Origin: Chloroflexota bacterium
Lineage (GTDB): Bacteria > Chloroflexota > Anaerolineae > Anaerolineales > Villigracilaceae
Assembly: GCA_005778035.1 (NCBI GenBank)
Contig: SXKT01000021.1
Span: forward strand, 1 to 51,375
Length of the DNA stretch: 51,375 bases
Direction: 5' to 3'
Position numbers and translations under genes: made by a program. Below the pieces are notes generated by a model. The model was not told the origin of the DNA. It searched no databases and worked only from the letters and a program-made list of their open reading frames with translations. Of the stretch, positions 15,519-23,849 are shown one piece after another. The stretch's first letter is position 1. Each line of letters starts with the position of its first letter.

Positions 15519-16847
15519 TGTTGCCGGTGCTTTTGCTGGCAGAGTTGCCTGCATGCTCCAGGGACCTGTCCAGGTAACCTGTACAGCACGGATCTGGCCA
15601 CGTAAGTTTTCATCCGACTCTACAAAAACCAGCTTGTTGGTAGGCGTTCTGCCACGCCAACGACCTTTTACCTTTTCTTCGAACAACACTTCTACCGTTT
15701 GCCCAAGCAGTTTGGCGTTGATCTCGGCAACGATCCTTTCTTGCTGGTCTTCCAAAATACGGAATCGTTCCCTTTTGTCTTCATCAGATACATCGTCTTC
15801 CATCTTGCGGTCGGCAACCGTACCGATGCGGGTAGAATAGCGGGCAAGGTGGGCAACATCCAGCCGCAGGTCTTCCAACACCTGATATGTCTGCATGAAT
15901 TGTTCGTGTGTTTCACCAGGGAACCCAACGATAATGTCGGTAGCGATCGAGCAATGTGGGATTTTTTCCCGTATCTTGGCGACGATGTCGCGGTAATTTT
16001 GTTGTGTATACCCGCGGCGCATGTTCTCCAAAACCTTATCATCTCCGGCCTGGATCGGCAATTCGATGTGCGGCATAACTTTGGGTGTATTTGCGATCGC
16101 GTCTATCAACTCCTCACCAAAATAATTGGGATGGGAAGTCAAGAATCTGACCCGTTGTATACCCGGAACCTCTGCAGTCAATTTCAGCAACTGGGCTAAA
16201 TTGGGCCCATCGACAATGTCTTTGCCATACCTGTCGACGATCTGCCCGAGCAATGTGATCTCCACCACTCCCTGGGAAGCCAATGAGCGAACTTCGCTGA
16301 TGATGTCTCCAACAGGGCGCGAGCGTTCGATGCCTCGCTTGTACGGAATGATGCAATACGTGCAGGCATGCGAACAACCATAAACGATCGGAATGTAAGC
16401 CGAAACCAGTTTTCCTTGTTCAGAGACCGGCAAAACCAGCTCTTCATCCATGGCCAAAAAGCGCCGGGTGGTCTCGGCATCCTCAAAAGAGCGAACCTCA
16501 CCCTGGGTAAGGTGGCTGATCAGCGGGCCAGGATCAGATGGAGGGGAGAAAACATCTACGAATGGAAAAGCCTTTTTTAGCCGATCGTGTCCTTTAACGC
16601 CAACAAGGCAACCCATCAGATTGATGATCAGATTGGGATTTTTTTGTTTTAATGGCCGCAAGGAGGTTAGCCGGCCAGTAGCCTTGTCTTCTGCAGATTG
16701 TCGAACCACGCAGGTGTTCATCACGATCACATCGGCAAGTTCAACATTCTCGGTTTGGGAGTACCCCAAGTGTTCCAAGGCGGACCCGACCCGCTGGGAA
16801 TCGGCCACATTCATTTGGCAGCCTTCTGTCCAAATATGATAATTCAT
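15495..16847 (-). CDS. miaB: tRNA-2-methylthio-N6-dimethylallyladenosine synthase (MiaB)
   Basis: 450 residues. MiaB is a radical-SAM methylthiotransferase that adds ms2 to i6A37 of tRNAs reading UNN codons. The N-terminal UPF0004 domain has C10 (TEGCQMN), C46 (MNTCVVR) and C80 (LMGCLVG), which bind the auxiliary cluster. The radical-SAM motif is [17 protein letters not shown] (CxxxCxxC). [11 protein letters not shown] and the C-terminal TRAM domain ([19 protein letters not shown]) follow. I start at ATG 16847, which has AAGGAA 8 bases upstream; a more upstream GTG/ATG would run into the tRNA-Lys promoter region with no homology. Its last 8 codons overlap the end of rpoD on the other strand. 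Confidence 0.94.
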   Translation of the reverse strand: MNYHIWTEGCQMNVADSQRVGSALEHLGYSQTENVELADVIVMNTCVVRQSAEDKATGRLTSLRPLKQKNPNLIINLMGCLVGVKGHDRLKKAFPFVDVFSPPSDPGPLISHLTQGEVRSFEDAETTRRFLAMDEELVLPVSEQGKLVSAYIPIVYGCSHACTYCIIPYKRGIERSRPVGDIISEVRSLASQGVVEITLLGQIVDRYGKDIVDGPNLAQLLKLTAEVPGIQRVRFLTSHPNYFGEELIDAIANTPKVMPHIELPIQAGDDKVLENMRRGYTQQNYRDIVAKIREKIPHCSIATDIIVGFPGETHEQFMQTYQVLEDLRLDVAHLARYSTRIGTVADRKMEDDVSDEDKRERFRILEDQQERIVAEINAKLLGQTVEVLFEEKVKGRWRGRTPTNKLVFVESDENLRGQIRAVQVTWTGPWSMQATLPAKAPATLIAQEIL

Positions 16848-16920
16848 GCAATTTCCTTCGATTGTAAATTGGACTGAATTATACCAAATTGAAAAATATC
16901 CTTTGGGTGATGGCGATTGT

Positions 16921-16949
16921 TTGACGCTCCGATAGGTTAGTGATAAAAT
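16921..16949 (+). promoter_or_regulatory. Sigma-70-type promoter of tRNA-Lys
   Basis: -35 TTGACG (16921-16926), spacer 17, -10 TAAAAT (16944-16949). The predicted start near 16956 is about 9 bases before the mature tRNA. Confidence 0.85.
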
Positions 16950-16964
16950 CCCTATTCGCAAGCC

Positions 16965-17036
16965 GGGCGCGTAGCTCAATGGCAGAGCAGCGGCCTTTTA
17001 AGCCGTTTGTTGAGAGTTCGAGCCTCTCCGCGCTCA
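16965..17036 (+). tRNA. tRNA-Lys, anticodon TTT
   Basis: 72 nt. Acceptor GGGCGCG/CGCGCTC with one G2-U71 pair, D stem GCTC/GAGC, anticodon stem GCGGC/GCCGT, loop CTTTTAA with anticodon TTT, T arm GAGAG-TTCGAGC-CTCTC, A73. CCA is not encoded. Own promoter and terminator; a single-gene unit between the miaB and nth starts or stops. Confidence 0.97.
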
Positions 17037-17039
17037 CAT

Positions 17040-17068
17040 AAAAAAAGCCGCAATTTGCGGCTTTTTTT
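17040..17068. terminator. Bidirectional terminator between tRNA-Lys and nth
   Basis: AAAAAAAGCCGCA and TGCGGCTTTTTTT form a perfect hairpin with a short AT loop. It has Ts on both strands, so it can stop tRNA-Lys (+) and the nth operon (-), whose stop codon is at 17070. Confidence 0.9.
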
Positions 17069-17069
17069 A

Positions 17070-17768
17070 TTATTTTTTCACGTGTGCGTTGGGGGTGTCA
17101 GCACCTGTTGGGCAAATGTTGAGCAAGGGACACGCCAGGCAATTGGGCTTTCTGGCGTGGCATACTTCCCGCCCCAACCTTATCAGGTTGAGGTGGGCGC
17201 TGTAATAAACGGCAGGGTCAAACAGGCCCTCCAAGTGGGGGTGGGCATCTTCAACATTCATTTTTTCAGGGCGCAAGCCAAGCCTGCCACTGACCCGATA
17301 GATATGGGTATCCACCGGAAAGGCCGGTATCCCAAGCGAAAAACAGAGCACAATAGCGGCGGTTTTTGGGCCGACCCCCTTAAACCGGGTCAACCATTTC
17401 CTGGCCTCTTCAGCCCCCATGGTTTTTAAAAAGTCCAAATCCAAAGCGCCAGTTTCAGCCTGAATTTGTTCCAAAACCTGTTGGATACGCGGTCCTTTTT
17501 GGTTTGCAAGGCCAGCCAAACGAATGCAATCGATCACGTCTTCACGCGGTGCGGTACGAACGGCATCCCAATTCGGGAATTTTTCGACCAAGGCAAAAAA
17601 CGCCTTGTCTCGATTCAGGTCATTGGTATTTTGAGATAGTATCGTAGATACCAATTCGTCGATGGCCGGTAACGGATTGCGCCAAAGCGGTTCGCCGTAG
17701 GCAGACATCAAACAGTTGGCGACCTGGGCCGCGAAGCCGCGGGTTGGACCAACCGGGAGTGAGTTCAT
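17070..17768 (-). CDS. nth: Endonuclease III family DNA glycosylase / AP lyase
   Basis: 232 residues. It removes oxidised pyrimidines or mismatched thymine and nicks abasic sites. The helix-hairpin-helix is RFKGVGPKTAAIVL (128-141), with Lys135 in the catalytic position. The catalytic Asp is Asp153 in FPVDTHIYRVSGRLGL. The C-terminal iron-sulfur loop is complete: C203-x6-C210-x2-C213-x5-C219. LSQNTND near 45 replaces the usual LSxQTxD, so substrate preference may differ from E. coli Nth. Its start overlaps the stop of the asparaginase gene by 4 bases (ATGA), so it is the second gene of a two-gene unit. Confidence 0.93.
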   Translation of the reverse strand: MNSLPVGPTRGFAAQVANCLMSAYGEPLWRNPLPAIDELVSTILSQNTNDLNRDKAFFALVEKFPNWDAVRTAPREDVIDCIRLAGLANQKGPRIQQVLEQIQAETGALDLDFLKTMGAEEARKWLTRFKGVGPKTAAIVLCFSLGIPAFPVDTHIYRVSGRLGLRPEKMNVEDAHPHLEGLFDPAVYYSAHLNLIRLGREVCHARKPNCLACPLLNICPTGADTPNAHVKK

Positions 17769-18811
17769 TTGAGTTTTACCTGCCTGGACGGCCGGCCAAC
17801 CCCTACTTTAATCTTGCGGAAATTTACCAATTCCACTTCTGGCCCAAATCGCGACATTGCTTCAAGTTGCTTTTGGTCCAAAGCACCCAGGCCGCGCAAG
17901 ATCGCCAGCGCCAGCGCGCTACGGGCCCGGTCATCGTTATCACCATCGCTGATCTTGATGGCGATGCCAATTCCAGGGCTGTTCGCACCCAGGGCGCCTG
18001 GCATGATCCCTACCGATTGGTAACCCTCTGCACCGCCCTTTGAGACGATCATACCGTTGCCTGCTTGCATCAGTAAAGTGTCAAATCGATTTGGCCCCCC
18101 GACCATATCCGGAAAATGCATCATGGCGGAAGTGATGGTAACACACGCTTTTTGGCGTTCCACGGACAGGTCAAAGGGGTCACACAAGCGGGCGTACCCC
18201 AGCGCCGCGTTGTATAAAGGTATGGCAAAATTGGGAGCAGAACAACCATCGATGCCGATTTCCACTTGGTCTGGCTCAATTGCGCACATTTCACTGAATG
18301 CTTCTAAGATGCTGGTCTGGATTGGGTGTTGAATGTTGATGTAGTCGGCGGTTGGAAGCCCCCGCAAACGGGCATGCGCCAACATTCCTGTGTGTTTTCC
18401 AGAGCAATTGTGGTGGTACGCACAGGGTTTTTCATGCGCCAATTTCAGTGCATCGCTCGAAGCCTCATCCATGGGTGCGTGGAACCCACACATCAGGTCT
18501 TCTACCCCAACGCCGACCTTCATTTGAATCGATTTTACAGTGTTGACGTGGTCTTCTGTGCCGGAATGGCTGGCGCATAAAATGCCGACCTCTTTTTCGG
18601 ATAGCCCAAAATGACGGTGGCCATCCCGTTCAATAAACGGCAATGCCTGAAATGGTTTTGCGCTGGAACGGAGAAATGTGACCAGACCTGCGTCTCCCAA
18701 AGAGTGCAGCAATTGGCCGTGGCTGTCTACAACGGCGGCAGCCCCAAAATGGGTCGATTCCACAATGCTGCCACGGGTTAGTTCATATACAGGTTGAAAT
18801 TTGCTGGCCAT
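17765..18811 (-). CDS. L-asparaginase II (AnsA, PF06089-type) family protein
   Basis: 348 residues. This is the asparaginase family typified by the Rhizobium etli thermolabile enzymes, unrelated to the E. coli type. Family blocks in order: ESTHFGAAAVVD, RSSAKPFQALP (the SSAKP serine-lysine pair), CASHSGTEDH, CAYHHNCSGKHTGMLA (catalytic Cys and Lys region), EIGIDGCSAPNFAIPL, and GVGRPSR at the end. The expected reaction is asparagine to aspartate and ammonia in the cytosol, although distant members may use other amides. AGGAGACC precedes the ATG. It is 12 bases downstream of the MBL-fold gene and overlaps nth by 4 bases, so all three minus-strand genes are probably one transcript. Confidence 0.88.
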   Translation of the reverse strand: MASKFQPVYELTRGSIVESTHFGAAAVVDSHGQLLHSLGDAGLVTFLRSSAKPFQALPFIERDGHRHFGLSEKEVGILCASHSGTEDHVNTVKSIQMKVGVGVEDLMCGFHAPMDEASSDALKLAHEKPCAYHHNCSGKHTGMLAHARLRGLPTADYINIQHPIQTSILEAFSEMCAIEPDQVEIGIDGCSAPNFAIPLYNAALGYARLCDPFDLSVERQKACVTITSAMMHFPDMVGGPNRFDTLLMQAGNGMIVSKGGAEGYQSVGIMPGALGANSPGIGIAIKISDGDNDDRARSALALAILRGLGALDQKQLEAMSRFGPEVELVNFRKIKVGVGRPSRQVKLK

Positions 18812-18823
18812 TTGGTCTCCTCA

Positions 18824-19669
18824 TTAGTGGGGTTGGTTGCTTCGCAGGTGTTTTACCAAATATTGCTTAAGGCCGTAAAGCAAACGAAGTTCATACTGTT
18901 TTTTATGTTTGGCAGGAAAACTGTACAGGTCTACCACAGTTTGGGTGAGTTTTTCGGCAAGGTCATTGGCATTATTCCTGGTTCCACCTTTGGAAATTTC
19001 GGCAAGGATCAAATTGATAACATTGGCGGTCTGTTCAACATCCGATACTGAGATTTGCCCGCCACGTCCAGATATGATCTTATAGTCGGAATAATTGGCC
19101 AACAGATGATCGATCGATGCCAGCCATTCGCTGAAATTGGCGGTAGAAAAATAAGGTGGTTGGTTCTTGGTCGCCAAATCTCCAATAAACACGACTTTCT
19201 CATTGGGAACAATTACCCAACTGGCCCCTGGGCATGGACCTTCGTGATTCTGGATGAGCACCGCGGTATCGTTCCATTGAACGGCCATATTGCCAGTAAA
19301 TGTGATCTCTGGTGGAGACCATCTGACGGTCCCAATCCCCGGGATTGATTCCCAATCTGCTCCGGTTTCTTCTACCTGAGTCTTCACAGAAGATGGCCGG
19401 GAACGGAAAGCTTCGGCAACTTTTTCATGCGCAATGATCGGACAGTCCATTGCCCGTGCACCCAGCGTTCGGTCGAAATGGCTATCGAGGTTGATCAGGA
19501 TCCTGTCGACCCCGCTGCTTAGGTTCATCAGTGATGCCCGCCAAGCGCGGCCATCATCTATCGATGGGGGTGCGTCGATTTGGATCAGCCCATGGGGTAG
19601 CGCGATCACCCCCAAGGTCACTCCTGGCATGTGTTCTTCAATATGGATCTTGTCTGAAACCAATTTCAT
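18824..19669 (-). CDS. Metallo-beta-lactamase-fold protein with degenerate metal site
   Basis: 281 residues from ATG 19669, which has GGAGG 6 bases upstream; a TTG two codons earlier is less likely. The fold is clear: GVTLGVIALPHGLIQIDAPP (strands and turn), ILINLDSHFDRTLGA, PCPGASWVIVP, VVFIGDLA, and a C-terminal helical part (200-281). The canonical NTHxHxDHxxG is here NLDSHFDRTLG: the first His is Asp62, His64 and Asp66 remain, and the final His is Arg67. The distal GHG is replaced by SGRGGQ. A normal di-zinc hydrolase site cannot form, so the protein may bind one metal or none. First gene of the asparaginase-nth unit. Confidence 0.82.
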   Translation of the reverse strand: MKLVSDKIHIEEHMPGVTLGVIALPHGLIQIDAPPSIDDGRAWRASLMNLSSGVDRILINLDSHFDRTLGARAMDCPIIAHEKVAEAFRSRPSSVKTQVEETGADWESIPGIGTVRWSPPEITFTGNMAVQWNDTAVLIQNHEGPCPGASWVIVPNEKVVFIGDLATKNQPPYFSTANFSEWLASIDHLLANYSDYKIISGRGGQISVSDVEQTANVINLILAEISKGGTRNNANDLAEKLTQTVVDLYSFPAKHKKQYELRLLYGLKQYLVKHLRSNQPH

Positions 19670-19768
19670 ATTCAACCTCCAAAGGTAAACGTGGTGGTAA
19701 GTATAATGGTCTTAGCGGATTGGTTCCGTAAAAACATTCCATTCGTATAGATTAGGTAAAAACAAGCC

Positions 19769-20449
19769 ATGACAATAAACACTGCCAGAATTAAGGCGAT
19801 CTGTTTTGATATTGATGGAACACTAAATGATACCGATGGCCAGTATGTAGACCGCTTGCTTCCTTGGTTTTCTCCCTTTGCGTTTTTGTTTGCTGGCCGA
19901 GATGCCCAAAAGGCGGCAAGGCGGTTTGTGATGTGGTTGGAAGCCCCGGGGAATTACATGCTGGGTGTTCCCGACATCCTGGGCATCGATCATCTCCTTG
20001 CAGGCATGATTGAGCGGGTTAACCGCTTCAGTAAAAAGAAAATGAGGGTATTTCAGCCTATCGAGGGTGTGATTGAAATGGTTGCCAGACTGGCAGACCA
20101 ATACCCTCTGGCGGTTGTGAGCGCCAGAAGTGAAGAAACCACCCGCGAATTCCTTGCCCATACCGGGCTGGATAAATACATCTCGGTAACAGTGGGCGCC
20201 CTTACGGTTGAGCATACCAAACCATTCCCGGACCCGATCTTATACGCGGCAAGCAAAATGGGTGTTTCTGCCGAACAATGCCTGATGGTTGGAGATACGG
20301 TTGTAGATATTAGAGCCGGAAGGGCTGCCGGCGCGCAAACGTTGGGTGTATTGTGTGGCTTTGGCGAGAGATGGGAGTTGGAAAAAGCGAACGCGGATGC
20401 CATCTTGGAGACGACATCCGCGCTGGAAGGCCTGTTGAAAAAAGAATAG
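19769..20449 (+). CDS. HAD-superfamily hydrolase (phosphoglycolate phosphatase-like)
   Basis: 226 residues. Motif I is CFDIDGTLNDTD with nucleophile Asp14 and acid/base Asp16. AVVSARSEETTREFL is motif II (Ser), the TKPFPDPILYAASKMG block supplies the motif III Lys, and MVGDTVVDIRAGRAAGA is motif IV. The helical cap between 20 and 90 is of the C1 type. The substrate is unknown; phosphoglycolate-like or pyrophosphate are common for this subgroup. The leader is short: TAAAAA sits 6 bases before the ATG and no strong Shine-Dalgarno is seen. It ends 1 base before the convergent membrane-protein gene. Confidence 0.88.
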   Translation: MTINTARIKAICFDIDGTLNDTDGQYVDRLLPWFSPFAFLFAGRDAQKAARRFVMWLEAPGNYMLGVPDILGIDHLLAGMIERVNRFSKKKMRVFQPIEGVIEMVARLADQYPLAVVSARSEETTREFLAHTGLDKYISVTVGALTVEHTKPFPDPILYAASKMGVSAEQCLMVGDTVVDIRAGRAAGAQTLGVLCGFGERWELEKANADAILETTSALEGLLKKE

Positions 20450-20450
20450 C

Positions 20451-20858
20451 TTAGTAAATACCCCAAAGGTGTAACCACCGGTTTTGTCCACCCAAGGTGC
20501 TTATGCCAATAACCACCAAGAACAAAGAGATTACGATAGCGGCAAGCATTAATTTTGGGTAAAGATCCGGCTTGCGTTTTTTATAAATGGCTGGGAGATG
20601 TCCAATAATGATCGCAAGCACCATAAAGCCCATATGCATGTGCCTGCCACCGTCAGACATGTCCGGGAGCATGAACGCGGCGCCGCCGAGGATGAGCTGA
20701 AGATCCATGAACCCGGTATAGAGTGCTGAAAAAAGCTTGGATCTTTTTGACGCTTCCACCTTTGCAAGGATATCTTTGGCCAGGTTAAAAACAGCCAAGA
20801 GCGCAATGAGGATGATGATCCATCGATTGATCGAGTGCAAGGTAAGTAAAAATCCCAT
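20451..20858 (-). CDS. Four-helix membrane protein with conserved-looking histidines
   Basis: 135 residues, four hydrophobic segments (about 5-26, 43-63, 75-90, 103-121). Histidines sit at or near helix ends: His8 in LHSINRW, His73 and His75 in GRHMHMGF, His87 in IIGHLP, His130 near the C terminus. Helices with paired His can bind haem, but no cytochrome family motif is certain here, so I only call a membrane protein of unknown function. AGGAG lies 8 bases before the ATG. It may be co-transcribed with the two unknown genes upstream (20871-22660), with a 12-base gap. Convergent with the HAD gene with a single base between stops. Confidence 0.75.
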   Translation of the reverse strand: MGFLLTLHSINRWIIILIALLAVFNLAKDILAKVEASKRSKLFSALYTGFMDLQLILGGAAFMLPDMSDGGRHMHMGFMVLAIIIGHLPAIYKKRKPDLYPKLMLAAIVISLFLVVIGISTLGGQNRWLHLWGIY

Positions 20859-20870
20859 GAGGTTCTCCTG

Positions 20871-21797
20871 TTATTTATCAAGAATTTTGGTGGATCCGAA
20901 CAATTGTGAAACTGGTTTTAATTCTAACCCTGAAAGGGTATGGTGGCCGGTTTGGTAAACCTGAATACGATACTCTGTATCCGAATCCATTTTCAAGTTC
21001 AATTTGTGGCGCAATTCTCCCACGCTGATATACCCCCAAACCGTCATGGATCTCTCCATTCCCCGAAAGTTGAACCACTGCCTGTGTCGGATTGAGAAAA
21101 GCTTAGCCCCGTTGAACGTCACGATCAGGGCGGGTGGGCTGGTTTCGGTACAGTGAACCACACGAAGTTGGGTAAATACGGTGGATGAGTGCCGAACCCG
21201 AACGGTTTCAGTAAAGCGTAATTCTTCTTTTACCAATTCCAGTTTGTGGTTCAAACCTTCCACAATAACGGTCGCCGGCCTGTTCGAGACCAATTCAAAG
21301 CCAAGGTTGCCGCCATTGCGGGGCAATGGAGTGGCCAAGTCGCTAAATTGCCAGGTAGCCCATTTGGATCCGCGGACATCCAGTTGTGGGTTTGCTTGGC
21401 TGGTGGTGGAACAAAAGATAGCCAAAGCGTCGCTATTGCGTCGGTCTGCCATAGGATGGGCTACCGGAAGGGAGAAAACCGGGTCCATTTGGCTATTATC
21501 AGAAGTGCCAATAGCAGAAAGAACAAACGGCAGGCATTGCCTTGCGCCGATCTTGGTACGCGCGATTTGGCTTGGGTGTGGCAATAAAACAAACGGAATT
21601 TCATTCGCCTTTAATAACCTGCGCCAAACTATCTCAGCCAGGTTATCGCGCCGATACGCTTCTACCTCAGCCATGGTTGGGTACATCGGCAGCATTTGGG
21701 TTTTCTTACCGGCCAGATCATACAGGATACTGCCTGAGATCAGATCCAAAAGGGATGGGTCAATGAGGGTATGGATCGGCGATAGACGCGCTACCAT
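20871..21797 (-). CDS. Protein of unknown function
   Basis: 308 residues without signal peptide or membrane segment. I recognise no family. The first 100 residues look helical (EVEAYRRDNLAEIVWRRLLK), followed by a mostly beta second half (residues 120-300) with many short strands, for example VTFNGAKLFSIRHRQWFNF and MTVWGYISVGELRHKLNLK. Its start codon overlaps the stop of the lipoprotein gene upstream (TAATG at 21795-21799), so the two are translationally coupled and probably act together. The hydrophobic edge motifs and lack of catalytic clusters suggest a binding or structural protein; that is only an impression. Confidence 0.75.
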   Translation of the reverse strand: MVARLSPIHTLIDPSLLDLISGSILYDLAGKKTQMLPMYPTMAEVEAYRRDNLAEIVWRRLLKANEIPFVLLPHPSQIARTKIGARQCLPFVLSAIGTSDNSQMDPVFSLPVAHPMADRRNSDALAIFCSTTSQANPQLDVRGSKWATWQFSDLATPLPRNGGNLGFELVSNRPATVIVEGLNHKLELVKEELRFTETVRVRHSSTVFTQLRVVHCTETSPPALIVTFNGAKLFSIRHRQWFNFRGMERSMTVWGYISVGELRHKLNLKMDSDTEYRIQVYQTGHHTLSGLELKPVSQLFGSTKILDK

Positions 21798-22660
21798 TAT
21801 GGCGATGGGGTTTGGGTTAGGGTTACATTTTTGGCAGGATCAGGTGTCGGCGATAGGAAATTTACCTGATTGACTGAAAGATCAGAGACCTTAATATTCA
21901 AGCCCGCTTCGTTGGTAGCGCTAACAAAAAAACCGAAACTGCCATTCCGATAGTAAGAATCAATAATACTGGCCTGAAAGTGGTCATTCAGGAAAACCCT
22001 GGTTTCAACCCCAGCAGTCCAAATGGTCACTTTAACCACCCCAGGAGAGCCAACCGGTACATCTCCGCTGGCAACCCATTCGGTAAGCGGCAGGGTTAGG
22101 TTTTCCCGCAATTGTTCCACCCTGAACCTGCCATCGCAGTTCATGGTAAGGCGATTTCCATATTTTTCATTTTGGGTATTAAACAACACACCATACACAT
22201 CGCCCGCAGTGCACCGGTTGACGGTAAAGGTAATGCTTATGGCAGCATCGGCAAGGAGTACCTTCTGGTTGAAGGTGGTCAACCGGGCTGGTGGCTGGTT
22301 AATGGCAAATACCAATGTAGAATCAGATAAAATGGACCGATTAGGTGAATTGCCTCCCTGTAATTGGGTATTGACCCATGCCTCAGGGTCGGTAAATTGG
22401 TCGATCGAAACAACTTCACCAATACCAGATAGCACAACTGTGGTGCTGGTTGGTTGCGGGGGTGGCAAGGGTGTTGGCGTTGAGGTTGCGGGGAACCAAA
22501 CGACGGTGGCGGTTTCGGTGGGTAGAACTGGCGCGGATGGGACGGGATTCTCTGCCAAGGCGGTTGGTTGTTGATCACAACTGATGGTCAAGTAAGCTAA
22601 CCCCGCAACAAGTAGCACGAGAAAAAGGTGATTAATTTTTACTTTGAATAGTACCTTCAT
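21797..22660 (-). CDS. Lipoprotein with Pro/Thr-rich linker and a beta-sandwich-like domain
   Basis: 287 residues from ATG 22660. It has a basic N terminus and a hydrophobic stretch (10-24), then LTISC with the probable lipid Cys28 (a slightly atypical lipobox). A low-complexity linker rich in Pro, Thr and Ser (about 35-78, TSTPTPLPPPQPTST) leads to a domain of about 190 residues resembling the LamG/3-keto-disaccharide-hydrolase type jelly roll (DPEAWVNTQLQGG, VYGVLFNTQNEKYGNR, NGSFGFFVSATNEAG). It ends in another Pro/Thr tail (SPTPDPAKNVTLTQTPSP). Likely cell-surface and carbohydrate- or polymer-binding; that is inference. CATAAT lies 7 bases before the ATG, suggesting a leaderless mRNA. Coupled to the next unknown gene. 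Confidence 0.78.
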   Translation of the reverse strand: MKVLFKVKINHLFLVLLVAGLAYLTISCDQQPTALAENPVPSAPVLPTETATVVWFPATSTPTPLPPPQPTSTTVVLSGIGEVVSIDQFTDPEAWVNTQLQGGNSPNRSILSDSTLVFAINQPPARLTTFNQKVLLADAAISITFTVNRCTAGDVYGVLFNTQNEKYGNRLTMNCDGRFRVEQLRENLTLPLTEWVASGDVPVGSPGVVKVTIWTAGVETRVFLNDHFQASIIDSYYRNGSFGFFVSATNEAGLNIKVSDLSVNQVNFLSPTPDPAKNVTLTQTPSP

Positions 22661-22667
22661 GGCTTGA

Positions 22668-22673
22668 ATTATG
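22668..22673 (-). promoter_or_regulatory. -10-like box directly before the lipoprotein ATG
   Basis: CATAAT on the minus strand, 7 bases from the ATG at 22660, with no Shine-Dalgarno in between (TCAAGCC). Same geometry as at dnaG. Confidence 0.45.
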
Positions 22674-22744
22674 ACAAACAAAAAGAGTAAATTAAAAAAT
22701 GCTGGTTCATTTGTACTTGTATTCTACGTGATTAAGGAGCAACA

Positions 22745-23782
22745 ATGGCCCCAAAGGGTATTTTGGTAACAGGAGCTTGCGGAGAGATAGGGCAAGCCTT
22801 GATCAGGCAATTGGCAGAATCAACAAACGCACGGATCATCACAGCTGATCTGGCGCCGCTGCCCGAAGTGATTGCGCCGATGGTGAGCGAGCATTTGCAG
22901 GGAGACCTGTTAAATCGCTTAAAGCAATTGTACGATTACGACCTGGATGTGATCTACCATCTGGCAGCGTCTTTGTCATCCAAGGCCGAGATAGCCACCG
23001 AGGAAGCCCACCGCATCAATGTGGAAGGGACGATGCAGTTATTGTTGGTGGCGGCATACAGATCCCAAAAATATGCCAACCCGGTAAAATTTATTTTTCC
23101 CAGCAGTATTGCGGTTTACGGGTTAAAGGACCAGGAAGAAAAGATCGCCGCCGGCGCGGTGAAAGAGAATGATTTTAATTTCCCACATACAATGTACGGT
23201 TGCAACAAACTGTATTGCGAAAAACTGGGCTTATATTACAGCCATTACATGGGGCAACATCATTTGGATGATGTGCCTCCAACGATGTTGGATTTTCGTG
23301 CCATACGCTTCCCCGGCCTCATCAGTGCCTTTACCAAACCAAGCGGTGGTACCAGCGATTATGGCCCAGAAATGTTGCACGCCGCCGCACAAGGTTCGAC
23401 GTACAAATGTTTCGTCCGGGAAGATACAGTGATCCCATTTATGGCGATGCCAGATGCGATCCGCTCGCTATTATTGATCACCGATGCCCCGCGGGAAAAG
23501 ATCTCCCACCCTGTTTATAACATCCGGGGTTTTTCGATCAGTGCCGCCGATTTCCGAAAAGAGGCAAGGGCTGCTTTTCGCGGGGCACAGATCAGCTTTC
23601 AACCAAACCGGCAACGGCAGGGCATAGTTGATTCTTGGCCCATGGATGTGAATGACTCTACCGCCCAGGCTGATTGGGGCTGGAATGCCGAGTATGATGA
23701 GAAACGATTTTTTGAGGAATATTTTTTACCCGAGATTCGGCGCTCCTACGCCAAAAAGCCCAGTGTTCGCACCAGGGAATGA
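22745..23782 (+). CDS. SDR-family NAD-dependent epimerase/dehydratase, L-threonine 3-dehydrogenase-like
   Basis: 345 residues. The nucleotide site is ILVTGACGEIGQAL (6-19, GxxGxxG) with an acidic residue after the second strand (TADLAP, NAD preference). IYHLAASLSSKAE, FIFPSSIAVYG and the catalytic YGCNK (Tyr-x3-Lys, near 150-155) follow. RFPGLIS, GGTSDYGPEML and MPDAIRSLLLI match the SDR-type threonine dehydrogenases (GGTTDYA, MpDAi), rather than GalE. The probable reaction is threonine to 2-amino-3-ketobutyrate with NAD, in the cytosol. Assignment to this subfamily is moderate. AAGGAGC precedes the ATG. Single gene with its own terminator, divergent from the lipoprotein gene. Confidence 0.85.
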   Translation: MAPKGILVTGACGEIGQALIRQLAESTNARIITADLAPLPEVIAPMVSEHLQGDLLNRLKQLYDYDLDVIYHLAASLSSKAEIATEEAHRINVEGTMQLLLVAAYRSQKYANPVKFIFPSSIAVYGLKDQEEKIAAGAVKENDFNFPHTMYGCNKLYCEKLGLYYSHYMGQHHLDDVPPTMLDFRAIRFPGLISAFTKPSGGTSDYGPEMLHAAAQGSTYKCFVREDTVIPFMAMPDAIRSLLLITDAPREKISHPVYNIRGFSISAADFRKEARAAFRGAQISFQPNRQRQGIVDSWPMDVNDSTAQADWGWNAEYDEKRFFEEYFLPEIRRSYAKKPSVRTRE

Positions 23783-23795
23783 CCCAAACAAAAAA

Positions 23796-23829
23796 CAAAA
23801 AAACATCAGGTTCAACCTGATGTTTTTTT
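23796..23829. terminator. Bidirectional terminator between the TDH-like gene and purA
   Basis: AAACATCAGG (23801-23810) pairs with CCTGATGTTT (23816-23825), loop TTCAA, with an A run on the left and a T run on the right, so it works for both convergent genes. Confidence 0.9.
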
Positions 23830-23849
23830 GTAATTTTGGGCGGCGGTTT

